From Oscillospiraceae bacterium (lineage in GTDB: Bacteria; Bacillota; Clostridia; Oscillospirales; Oscillospiraceae), in NCBI GenBank assembly GCA_015068425.1, contig SVKK01000016.1:1-42844 (forward strand): a stretch of 42,844 bases of DNA, written 5' to 3'. The notes beneath the pieces are model-generated. The model searched no databases and was not told the origin of the DNA. It saw only the letters and a program-made list of their open reading frames with translations. The position numbers and the translations under genes were made by a program. Positions 16,140 through 23,257 of this stretch are shown here, piece after piece. The first letter of the stretch is position 1, and each line of letters starts with the position of its first letter.

Positions 16140-16513
16140 TAAAACAGATAGACCCTTGTTCCACTTCGGAAACAAGGGTCTATCCTGCTGCTTTGGGTTC
16201 GTTCACCTGGGAAAACCTCCCGATTTGAATTTACATCCTGTCTGCCGTAATTTCCGCCCAACAACCAGACCGCTTATCCGCACCACATCCGGTCAGATCT
16301 CTTTCATCATAAGGTCACGGTGAACAGCTATTCAGCTTTTGGGATGCATTGAAGGGATAATGTGATAAGATTACAAACCTCTTCCTTTGGCCTACACGAG
16401 CCGCCCAAACATCTTTGCGGCTCTCCGGATCAGGTCACCGGACTCACTCCTTTCAAGTGATGGTCCTCTTACCATTTATCTTAAGAGTCCTCTCGGACTT
16501 CTTTGCCTTTCTT
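16140..16513 (-). ncRNA. unassigned structured non-coding RNA, ~370 nt
   Basis: A perfect consensus promoter and an intrinsic terminator bound a ~370-base transcript with no credible reading frame on the minus strand. It is rich in helices with complementary arms: AGUCC/GGACU closed by GAGA near the 5' end, AUGGU/ACCAU, UCCGG/CCGGA, a 7-bp GAGCCGC/GCGGCUC (16398-16423), GACCG/CGGUC, and a long-range 7-bp GUUCACC/GGUGAAC (16319-16325 with 16201-16207). No gene lies downstream in this direction, since the CapA-like gene is convergent, so it is a standalone RNA and not a leader. It lacks RNase P (no GAGGAAAGUCC), SRP (no GGAAGGAAGCAG), and tmRNA (no tRNA-like CCA end) signatures. It is too long for typical 6S RNA. 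Confidence 0.75.
16141..16183 (-). terminator. intrinsic terminator of the structured RNA
   Basis: On the minus strand a 13-bp perfect stem (ATAGACCCTTGTT and its complement, 16148-16183) extends by two further pairs across a bulge, then CTGTTTT. The T-run is short but the stem is strong. Confidence 0.8.
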
Positions 16514-16519
16514 GGTTAA

Positions 16520-16548
16520 ATTATACTTAAAAACAAGGCCTCTGTCAA
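16520..16548 (-). promoter_or_regulatory. perfect consensus promoter of the structured RNA
   Basis: Minus-strand TTGACA (16543-16548), exactly 17 bases, TATAAT (16520-16525). A fully consensus sigma-A promoter implies strong, probably constitutive transcription of the RNA, starting near 16513. Confidence 0.9.
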
Positions 16549-16750
16549 TCTGAATTTGGCTAAAATAACCAAGTTAAAATGCAAAAAAAACAACGCGAAA
16601 TTTTGTTAAAAAATAATAAAAGGGCATAAAAACGGGCAAAATCTCCACTTTTATACTGGCAAATGTTCAGATTATCACAAATGTATGATACAAGATGAAG
16701 GAGCGCGATAATGATGTGTCGGATAAAGCAAATAATATGCAGATATTGGT

Positions 16751-16779
16751 TTGACAAACACGATTTAAAGTGCTATAAT
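16751..16779 (+). promoter_or_regulatory. perfect consensus promoter of the aromatic amino acid operon
   Basis: TTGACA (16751-16756), exactly 17 bases, TATAAT (16774-16779), so transcription should begin near 16786. The AT-rich stretch 16549-16750 between this and the divergent RNA promoter holds nothing else I can support. A strong constitutive start fits control exerted afterwards by attenuation. Confidence 0.92.
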
Positions 16780-16810
16780 CCAGCTATATTTGTTCAGGGG
16801 AGATATAAAT

Positions 16811-16873
16811 ATGTCTGCCATTTCCAAAACCGCTGTCTATTTTAGCTACTATTACTTTTTTATCGAAGAGTAA
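16811..16873 (+). CDS. Tyr/Phe-rich leader peptide of the aro attenuator
   Basis: A 20-residue reading frame follows a good Shine-Dalgarno (AGGGGAG, about 16796-16802). Eight consecutive codons read YFSYYYFF: four Tyr and three Phe, beginning at 16838. It lies between a consensus promoter and an intrinsic terminator, upstream of aroF. Its role would be to sense charged tRNA-Tyr and tRNA-Phe: when these are scarce the ribosome stalls on the run, leaving 16876-16886 free to form the antiterminator. When plentiful, the ribosome reaches the stop at 16871-16873, covers that arm, and the terminator forms. The peptide itself is probably without function. Confidence 0.9.
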   Translation: MSAISKTAVYFSYYYFFIEE

Positions 16874-16875
16874 TA

Positions 16876-16968
16876 GCGCTTTGTGCTGCGGTAATTTGGG
16901 GAGCGGAAACCACTTTTCAAACTGTATTTTTCAAGCTGCACAGGGCGCGTGCCCGGTGCAGTTTTTTT
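16876..16968 (+). promoter_or_regulatory. transcription attenuator: antiterminator and terminator
   Basis: The terminator arm 16936-16946 pairs with 16951-16961 (10 of 11 pairs, loop GCGT) and a run of seven T follows. The competing antiterminator pairs 16876-16886 (GCGCTTTGTGC) with 16938-16948 (GCACAGGGCGC), 11 of 11 positions with two G-U pairs, using up the left arm of the terminator. The antiterminator's 5' arm starts three bases after the leader stop codon, just where a ribosome at the stop would mask it. This mutual exclusion is the standard amino-acid biosynthetic attenuation mechanism. Confidence 0.9.
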
Positions 16969-16992
16969 ATTTGGCAAAAGGAGATATGAGCT

Positions 16993-18000
16993 ATGATAGC
17001 AGTACTTAAACACAATGCAACAGTTGAGCAGCGTGACCATCTTATAAACTGGCTCCAGTCTCAGGGACTTGAGGTACATATCTCGGAGGGCGAAGAGTAT
17101 ACAGTTCTCGGTCTTGTTGGCGATACCAGCAGGATTGACGGAGAGCTATTGGAGAGTCTCTCCATTGTCCAGTCTGTGCGCCGTGTCAGCGAGCCATATA
17201 AAAAAGTAAACCGCAAGTTCCAGCCTTCCGATAGCGTTATCGAAATAGGCGGGGGAGTAAAAATTGGCGGTGGCAATTTCTGTATGATAGCCGGTCCCTG
17301 CTCTGTGGAGACCCACGACCAGATAATCGAGGTGGCTGAAGGTGTTAAGGCCGGAGGCGCGGATGTGCTTCGCGGCGGTGCTTTTAAACCCCGCACCTCT
17401 CCCTATGATTTCCAGGGTCTTAAAGCCGAGGGACTTCGCCTTTTGAGCGAGGCGAAAAAAGTAACCGGTCTGCCTATCGTCACTGAGATAATGAATATTG
17501 AACATTTGCCTCTATTTGAGGATGTGGATATAATTCAGGTAGGCGCCAGAAATGTTCAGAACTTTGAGCTTTTGAAGGAACTTGGCATGACCAGAAAACC
17601 CATACTCCTCAAGCGCGGCATTGCGGGCACTATAAAGGAGCTTCTTATGAGCGCCGAATATGTTATGGCAGGGGGCAATGAACAGGTTATCCTCTGCGAG
17701 CGCGGCATCCGCACCTATGAGACAAGCACAAGAAACACCCTTGATCTTTCTGCAGTTCCCGTGCTTCAGGAACTCACCCATCTACCTGTCGTGGTTGACC
17801 CCAGCCACGCCACCGGTCACTCCGGACTTGTGCCTCCCATGGCTCTTGCGGCGGCGGCTGCCGGTGCCGACGGCATTATGGTGGAGGTTCATAATGACCC
17901 CATTCACGCCCTTTGCGACGGCGCCCAGTCCCTCACTCCCGCCCAGTTTGCCGCAATGGCTGAAAAGGTAAGAAAAATCAGAGAGGTTATAAAGGAATGA
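16993..18000 (+). CDS. aroF: 3-deoxy-D-arabino-heptulosonate 7-phosphate (DAHP) synthase, type I-beta
   Basis: A 335-residue enzyme condensing phosphoenolpyruvate and erythrose 4-phosphate, the first step of the shikimate pathway. Residues about 1-70 form a ferredoxin-like regulatory domain. The barrel starts near 95 with MIAGPCSVE, then RGGAFKPRTSPYDFQG, QVGARNVQNFELL, LLKRG and VVDPSHATGH, whose Cys, His, Glu and Asp include the metal ligands. The same N-terminal domain in the Thermotoga enzyme is the site of Tyr/Phe feedback inhibition, so allosteric control is likely here. The Shine-Dalgarno AAAGGAG precedes the ATG. It is the first structural gene after the attenuator and overlaps tyrA by ATGA. 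Confidence 0.96.
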   Translation: MIAVLKHNATVEQRDHLINWLQSQGLEVHISEGEEYTVLGLVGDTSRIDGELLESLSIVQSVRRVSEPYKKVNRKFQPSDSVIEIGGGVKIGGGNFCMIAGPCSVETHDQIIEVAEGVKAGGADVLRGGAFKPRTSPYDFQGLKAEGLRLLSEAKKVTGLPIVTEIMNIEHLPLFEDVDIIQVGARNVQNFELLKELGMTRKPILLKRGIAGTIKELLMSAEYVMAGGNEQVILCERGIRTYETSTRNTLDLSAVPVLQELTHLPVVVDPSHATGHSGLVPPMALAAAAAGADGIMVEVHNDPIHALCDGAQSLTPAQFAAMAEKVRKIREVIKE

Positions 18001-18830
18001 CTGTTGGGATAGTTGGACTTGGACTTATAGGCGGCTCTTTGGCAAAAGCCTATAAGCGTCGGGACGATATAGAAATTCTGGCCTTTGATACAAACGCTCC
18101 CGTTCTGGGCTTCGCTATAGTGAGCGAGGTGGTGGATGAGGAGTTGAATATGGAGAATGTTTCCCGATGCGACCTTATACTGGTTTCCACCTATCCTGCG
18201 GCAGCGGAGGAATGGCTGAAAAATGCTGCAGCCCACATCCCCAAAGATACTGTGGTTATCGACTGCCTGGGTACCAAACGCAGCGTATGCTCCATGGCCT
18301 TTCCTCTGGCGGAGAAATACGGCTTTACCTATGTGGGAGGACACCCAATGGCGGGAACCCATAACTCCGGCTATAAGTATTCCAGAGAGGATCTTTTTGA
18401 CGGCGCCCCTATGGTGATAGTGCCGCCCAAGTTCGATGATATTGAGCTTCTGGAAAGAATAAAGAAGCTGCTTGCCCCAGTAGGTTTCGGTCATATCACC
18501 GTTACCGACGCCGGGGAGCACGACAGAATGATAGGCTTCACCAGCCAGATGGCACACATAGTTTCCAATGCGTATATAAAAAGCCCCACGGCGGGCAGCC
18601 ATAAGGGTTTTTCCGCCGGATCCTACAAGGATCTCACCCGTGTTGCATGGCTGAATCCGGAAATGTGGGCGGAGCTTTTCCTTGAAAACAGCGATAACCT
18701 TTTGTTTGAACTGGATTTCCTTATGGCCAGACTTGGAGAATACCGCGCGGCCATAGAGTCGGGAGATCGGGAAGAACTGGTGCGCATCCTTGATGAGGGG
18801 CGCAGAAGAAAGAAAGAGATTGACGGATGA
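17997..18830 (+). CDS. tyrA: prephenate dehydrogenase
   Basis: A 277-residue protein with an N-terminal nucleotide-binding fold (GIVGLGLIGGSLAKAY, residues 3-18) and the prephenate dehydrogenase signature GGHPMAGTHNSGYKYSREDLFDGAPMVIVP near 118-148. It oxidatively decarboxylates prephenate to 4-hydroxyphenylpyruvate with NAD(P)+, the tyrosine branch. The helical C-terminal half is the dimerisation and catalytic domain. There is no ACT domain and no fused chorismate mutase; the mutase is supplied by pheA in this operon. It overlaps both neighbours by ATGA, indicating tight translational coupling. Tyrosine control probably falls on aroF and the attenuator. Confidence 0.95.
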   Translation: MTVGIVGLGLIGGSLAKAYKRRDDIEILAFDTNAPVLGFAIVSEVVDEELNMENVSRCDLILVSTYPAAAEEWLKNAAAHIPKDTVVIDCLGTKRSVCSMAFPLAEKYGFTYVGGHPMAGTHNSGYKYSREDLFDGAPMVIVPPKFDDIELLERIKKLLAPVGFGHITVTDAGEHDRMIGFTSQMAHIVSNAYIKSPTAGSHKGFSAGSYKDLTRVAWLNPEMWAELFLENSDNLLFELDFLMARLGEYRAAIESGDREELVRILDEGRRRKKEIDG

Positions 18831-19885
18831 AAACTGTTGAAGTTGCAGCCTCCACAAAAAGCTACAGTGTACATATAGCCGCGGGACTCCTTGCGGAGAA
18901 CGGGGAGCGGCTTCGCGCCCTTGCCCCCGCCGCCCTGAAGGCAGCTCTCATTACCGATGACAATGTGGATGCTCTCTATGCCGATAAGCTTATAGGCTCT
19001 CTGGAAGCAGCGGGATTTGAAACGGTTAAATATGTTCTGCCTCACGGAGAGGAGAGCAAAAACGGACTCAGCTATCTTTCCATTTTGTCTTTCCTTGCGG
19101 AAAACGGACTCAGCCGCAGCGATATATTGCTGGCTCTGGGCGGAGGAATGGTGGGAGACATAGCCGCCTTTTCTGCCGCCACCTATCTTCGGGGCATAAA
19201 ATATGTTCAGCTCCCCACAAGCCTTCTGGCAATGGTGGATTCTTCCGTGGGAGGTAAAACTGCAATAGATCTGCCTGCGGGCAAAAATCTGGCGGGTGCC
19301 TTCTGCCAGCCGGAGATGGTGCTCTGCGATACGGATACCTTGAACAGTCTGCCTGAGGATATTTTCCGGGATGGCTGCGCCGAGGTGCTGAAATACGGAA
19401 TTCTGGGAGACCGGGAGCTTTTTGAGCATCTGAAGGAAAAGGGTCTGGATTTTGACAGAGCCTACGTTATTTATTCAAGTGTGGCAATGAAGCGGGATTA
19501 TGTATGCGCCGATGAGTTTGATAAGGGAGTGCGCCGCAAGCTTAATCTGGGTCACACCGTGGGGCACGCCGTGGAAAAGCTTTCGAACTTCAGCCTTTCC
19601 CACGGGAAAAGCGTTGCAATTGGTACTGCAATAATAGCAAGAGCCGCCGCCAAGGCGGGATACTGCAGCCCGGAATGCGCGGAAGAGATAGTGTCTGCCC
19701 TTGAGAAGCTTGGACTTCCAAGGGAAACCGAGCTTGATATAGAAGCTCTGATGCCGGTGATGCTCTCCGATAAAAAGCGTGAGGGCAGCGTGGTAAATGT
19801 GATAGTGCCCCTCAGCGTGGGACATTGCGAAATAGTTCCAATGAAAGCTGCGGAGCTTAAAGAATTTGTAAGCAAAGGACTTTGA
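18827..19885 (+). CDS. aroB: 3-dehydroquinate synthase
   Basis: A 352-residue NAD- and divalent-metal-dependent enzyme converting DAHP to 3-dehydroquinate, the second pathway step. Typical features are PHGEESKNG (about 66-74), ALGGGMVGDIAAFSAATYLRGI (about 103-124), TSLLAMVDSSVGGKTAID (about 130-147) and the metal-binding LNLGHTVGHAVE (about 236-247). It joins tyrA through an ATGA overlap, and its stop lies two bases before the likely aroA ATG. It is a standalone cytoplasmic protein of standard length. Confidence 0.97.
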   Translation: MKTVEVAASTKSYSVHIAAGLLAENGERLRALAPAALKAALITDDNVDALYADKLIGSLEAAGFETVKYVLPHGEESKNGLSYLSILSFLAENGLSRSDILLALGGGMVGDIAAFSAATYLRGIKYVQLPTSLLAMVDSSVGGKTAIDLPAGKNLAGAFCQPEMVLCDTDTLNSLPEDIFRDGCAEVLKYGILGDRELFEHLKEKGLDFDRAYVIYSSVAMKRDYVCADEFDKGVRRKLNLGHTVGHAVEKLSNFSLSHGKSVAIGTAIIARAAAKAGYCSPECAEEIVSALEKLGLPRETELDIEALMPVMLSDKKREGSVVNVIVPLSVGHCEIVPMKAAELKEFVSKGL

Positions 19886-19887
19886 AT

Positions 19888-21099
19888 ATGAGAGCAATAA
19901 TTACTCCCGGCTCCTTGAGCGGAAGCATTGAGGCGATACCCTCAAAATCTCAGGCTCACCGCTATCTTATATGCGCCGCTTTGAGCCGCAACCCAAGCCG
20001 AGTGGTCTGCCCCAGCCTTTCAAAGGATATCGAGGCAACGGCAAATTGCCTTCGGGCGTTGGGAGCAAAAATTGAATATTCCGGCTCCTGCTTTCAGATT
20101 GAGCCAATAAAAGAGGTCACCGAAATGGCGGAGCTGGACTGCGGCGAAAGCGGCTCCACATTGCGTTTTTTGCTGCCGGTGGTGTGCGCCCTTGGTAAGG
20201 GAGCGCGGATAAAAATGCACGGAAGACTGCCGGAGCGTCCCCTTTCCCCTTTGTGGGAGGAGTTGGAGCGCTGCGGAGCAAAGCTCAGCCGCCCCGAGAG
20301 AGATACAATACTTGTTGAAGGAAAGCTGGAGGAGCGGTTTTTCTCAATAGCCGCGGATATATCCTCCCAATATATTTCCGGTCTTCTTTTTGCCCTTCCC
20401 ATTCTGGGGGGCGGCGAGATAGAGCTTAAAGGCGAGATTGAGAGCGTTGGCTATGTGGAGATGACAATTCAGGCTCTCATCCGCTTCAAGGCAAAGATAG
20501 AGTATGAAAACGGCGTTTTGAGCCTTTATACCCACGCCCTTCGCTCCCCGGGAGAGATAGATGTGGAAGGCGACTGGTCAAACGGCGCTTTCTGGGTTGT
20601 TGCGGGTCTTCTCAGCGGAGGAAAGGTTCAGTGCCTCGGTCTTGACAGCGCCTCCCCTCAGGGTGATGCCGCCGTTATGGAACTTGCCGAGATGATAATG
20701 AACGGCAATGCGGAGATTGACTGCCGCAATGTGCCGGATCTTGTGCCTGTTCTGGCGGTGCTGGCTTCGGTGAGCCCCGGCACAACACGCTTTGTGAATG
20801 CCGGCAGGCTGCGTCTTAAAGAGAGCGACAGACTTGCCACAGCAAGCAGGATGCTCACCGCGTTGGGCGCAAACATCGAAGAAGAGGAAAACGGACTCAC
20901 CCTTCGCAGAGTGAGTATGCTCAAGGGCGGAGCTGTGCACGCAGAAGGCGACCATAGAATAGCCATGGCTGCTGCCGTTGCCGCCGTTGCATGCATTGGT
21001 GAGGTTATAATAGAAAACGCGGAGAGCGTTGAAAAATCCTATCCCGCATTCTGGGAAGATTATGCGCGGCTGGGAGGAAGAGTCAGACTGGAGGAGTGA
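19888..21099 (+). CDS. aroA: 5-enolpyruvylshikimate-3-phosphate (EPSP) synthase
   Basis: About 403 residues; joins phosphoenolpyruvate and shikimate 3-phosphate. Visible motifs are SKSQAHRYLICAALS at the N-terminus (the class usually has SKS..HR), LDCGESGSTLRFLLPV near 85-100, and RLKESDRLA with EGDHRIAMAAAVAA near the C-terminus. The residue after the LxCGxSG motif pattern differs from plant-type LGNAGTA, as in other Bacillota enzymes. I chose the ATG at 19888: AAAGGA ends eight bases before it and it keeps the conserved N-terminus. An in-frame TTG at 19882 would overlap aroB and add only two residues. Confidence 0.96.
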   Translation: MRAIITPGSLSGSIEAIPSKSQAHRYLICAALSRNPSRVVCPSLSKDIEATANCLRALGAKIEYSGSCFQIEPIKEVTEMAELDCGESGSTLRFLLPVVCALGKGARIKMHGRLPERPLSPLWEELERCGAKLSRPERDTILVEGKLEERFFSIAADISSQYISGLLFALPILGGGEIELKGEIESVGYVEMTIQALIRFKAKIEYENGVLSLYTHALRSPGEIDVEGDWSNGAFWVVAGLLSGGKVQCLGLDSASPQGDAAVMELAEMIMNGNAEIDCRNVPDLVPVLAVLASVSPGTTRFVNAGRLRLKESDRLATASRMLTALGANIEEEENGLTLRRVSMLKGGAVHAEGDHRIAMAAAVAAVACIGEVIIENAESVEKSYPAFWEDYARLGGRVRLEE

Positions 21100-21102
21100 A
21101 AA

Positions 21103-22125
21103 ATGGGAAACAGCTTCGGCAATATTTTTCGCTTTACAATATTTGGACAAAGCCATGCCCCCGCCATCGGAGTGACTGTGGAGGGACTTCCCGCCGGAGA
21201 AAAAATAGATTTTGAAGCCTTGCAGAGCTTTTTGAAAAGAAGAGCTCCGGGAGGAAAGTATTCCACAAGCCGCAAAGAGGCCGATGCCCCCGAATTTATT
21301 TCGGGTATCAAGGGGGATGGCATAAGCTGCGGAAGTCCCATAAGCGCAATTATCCGCAATACCGATACCCGCTCGGGAGACTATTCCAATTTGAAATATG
21401 TTCCCCGCCCCGGACACGCGGATTTTGCCGCAATGGTAAAGTACGGCGAGGGCAGAGACTACGCAGGCGGCGGACAGTTCTCGGGACGCATGACTGCTCC
21501 TCTCTGCATAGCGGGCGGAATAGCGCTGCAGATGCTTGAAAAAGAGGGAATTAAAATCTCCTCCCGCATCGTCAGCATAGGCGGCGAAACCGATGAGGAA
21601 AAAATGTTCGCCCTTATTGACAGCGCGAGAGCGGAAGGGGACAGCCTCGGAGGGATTATTGAATGCGTTGCCGAGGGAGTTCCTCCCGGAATAGGAGAGC
21701 CTATGTTCGGAGGACTGGAAAACCGCATATCTCAGGCGGTTTTCGGCATACCTGCCGTTAAAGGCATCGAGTTCGGCGCGGGAATGGCCGTGGGTGCTAT
21801 GCGTGGCAGCGAGAATAATGATGAATTTTGCTTTGAAAACGGTAAAGTTAAAACTATTGGCAATAATCACGGAGGCATTCTCGGAGGAATAAGCTCCGGT
21901 ATGCCCATAGTGTTCAGGGCTGCGGTGAAGCCCACACCCTCTATTGCAAAGGTTCAGCGGAGCGTGGATATGCTCAAGGGTGAAAACACCGTTCTGGAGA
22001 TAAAGGGACGCCATGACCCCTGCATTGTGCCAAGGGCTCTGCCCTGTATGGAGGCGGCAATGGCTGTGGCGCTATATGATGCCTTGCTGGAGGCAAAACC
22101 TGGAGGTTTGCAAAATGGGCATTAA
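21103..22125 (+). CDS. aroC: chorismate synthase
   Basis: A 340-residue FMN-dependent enzyme making chorismate from EPSP. The family signatures are present: GNIFRFTIFGQSHAPAIGVTVEG at the N-terminus, RPGHADFAAMVKYG.RDYAGGGQFSGRMTA (about 104-135), GGILGGISSGMPI (about 256-268) and RHDPCIVPRALP near the C-terminus. The Shine-Dalgarno GGAGGAG precedes the ATG. It starts three bases after aroA, and its last 11 bases overlap the pheA start. The partner flavin reductase, if any, is not encoded in the window. Confidence 0.97.
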   Translation: MGNSFGNIFRFTIFGQSHAPAIGVTVEGLPAGEKIDFEALQSFLKRRAPGGKYSTSRKEADAPEFISGIKGDGISCGSPISAIIRNTDTRSGDYSNLKYVPRPGHADFAAMVKYGEGRDYAGGGQFSGRMTAPLCIAGGIALQMLEKEGIKISSRIVSIGGETDEEKMFALIDSARAEGDSLGGIIECVAEGVPPGIGEPMFGGLENRISQAVFGIPAVKGIEFGAGMAVGAMRGSENNDEFCFENGKVKTIGNNHGGILGGISSGMPIVFRAAVKPTPSIAKVQRSVDMLKGENTVLEIKGRHDPCIVPRALPCMEAAMAVALYDALLEAKPGGLQNGH

Positions 22126-23257
22126 TGAACTGAGACAGCAGATTGACTCTATAGATAATGAGCTCGTTGAGCTTTTCCGCCGCCGTATGGATGTGAGCCG
22201 GGAAATAGCTCAATGCAAAAAAGCCGAAGGGCGCAAGGTCTATGACGGCGCCCGGGAGCGGGAGAAGCTGGCTGAAATAGCGGAAAAATCCGGCGAGGAT
22301 ATGCGGGAATATTCCACAATTTTGTGGTCGCTGCTGATGGATTTGAGCAAAACCTATCAGGAGCGTCTCAGCGCAGAGGAAAACGAGCTTGGACGCAGCA
22401 TCGTCAAGGCCATTGAAACCACTCCCAAGGAGTTCCCACAGTTTGCCAGCGTTGCCTGCCAGGGCGTTGAGGGAGCTTACTCCCAGATAGCTTGCGAGAA
22501 GCTTTTCGGCGTGCCCTCCATTATGTATTTCAAAAGCTTCGACGCTGTGTTTTCCGCAATTGAGCAGGGTTTCTGCCGCTACGGAGTGCTGCCCATAGAA
22601 AACTCCACCGCCGGCAGCGTTAATCAGGTTTACGACCTGATGATGAAGCATAATTTCCACATTGTCCGCTCTGTGCGTATTAAAATCGACCATTCTCTTG
22701 TGGCGAAGAAAGGCACAAAGAAAAGCGACATTCGGGAAATCGTCTCCCATGAACAGGCAATCAACCAGTGCGCGGGTTTCATCAAGAGCCTGGGCAAGGT
22801 GAAAATAACCGTCTGCGAAAACACTGCGGAGGCGGCAAAAATGGTGGCCGAATCCGATAGATGCGACCTTGCGGCGCTCTCTTCCCATAACTGCGAGGGG
22901 CTCTACGGTCTTGAGTGCATTGAAGAATCCGTTCAGGATAAAGGCAGCAACTTCACCCGCTTTATCTGCATTTCCAAAAATCTGGAGATATATCCCGGTG
23001 CGGATAAGACCAGTATTATGGCGGTCACTGCCCATAAGCCCGGTGCCCTTTATAAGCTTATGAGCCGCTTTTATGCTTACGGAATAAACCTCACAAAGCT
23101 TGAAAGCCGTCCCCTTCCCGACAGAAACTTTGAGTTTATGTTCTATTTTGATCTGGACAAGACGGTTTATTCCCCCCAGCTTATCCGTCTTATGGGCGAG
23201 CTTGAGGAAAGCTGCGAGAGATTTGAGTACCTTGGAAGCTATTCAGAGGTGGTATAA
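22115..23257 (+). CDS. pheA: bifunctional chorismate mutase/prephenate dehydratase (P-protein)
   Basis: 380 residues in three domains: an AroQ-type chorismate mutase (about 1-85, LRQQIDSIDNELVELFRRRM), a prephenate dehydratase (about 110-285, CQGVEGAYSQIA, ENSTAGSVNQVYDL and the catalytic-region SNFTRF), and an ACT domain (about 295-380) with GALY and ESRPLPDRNFEF, the phenylalanine-binding motifs. It supplies prephenate to TyrA and phenylpyruvate for phenylalanine, and should be feedback-inhibited by Phe. The frame is open further 5', but the ATG at 22115 has the Shine-Dalgarno TGGAGG and begins the conserved mutase helix; it overlaps aroC by 11 bases. Confidence 0.96.
   Translation: MGINELRQQIDSIDNELVELFRRRMDVSREIAQCKKAEGRKVYDGAREREKLAEIAEKSGEDMREYSTILWSLLMDLSKTYQERLSAEENELGRSIVKAIETTPKEFPQFASVACQGVEGAYSQIACEKLFGVPSIMYFKSFDAVFSAIEQGFCRYGVLPIENSTAGSVNQVYDLMMKHNFHIVRSVRIKIDHSLVAKKGTKKSDIREIVSHEQAINQCAGFIKSLGKVKITVCENTAEAAKMVAESDRCDLAALSSHNCEGLYGLECIEESVQDKGSNFTRFICISKNLEIYPGADKTSIMAVTAHKPGALYKLMSRFYAYGINLTKLESRPLPDRNFEFMFYFDLDKTVYSPQLIRLMGELEESCERFEYLGSYSEVV

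Noticed and set aside
14697-16175. Long minus-strand frame opposite the CapA-like gene
   Set aside because: It runs across two intergenic regions and a terminator and has no family features; the plus strand has promoter, Shine-Dalgarno, signal segment and terminator.
16140-16513. Identification of the structured RNA as RNase P, tmRNA, SRP or 6S RNA
   Set aside because: The diagnostic core sequences of RNase P, SRP and tmRNA are missing and the length is about twice that of 6S RNA. I left it unassigned.
16710-16845. Possible 44-codon plus-strand frame starting near 16711 with an AAGGAG before it
   Set aside because: It runs through the consensus aro promoter and out of frame across the leader peptide, and would have to be transcribed from upstream, where no promoter was seen.
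20578-22014. Long minus-strand frame opposite aroA and aroC
   Set aside because: Antisense shadow spanning two well-identified genes.
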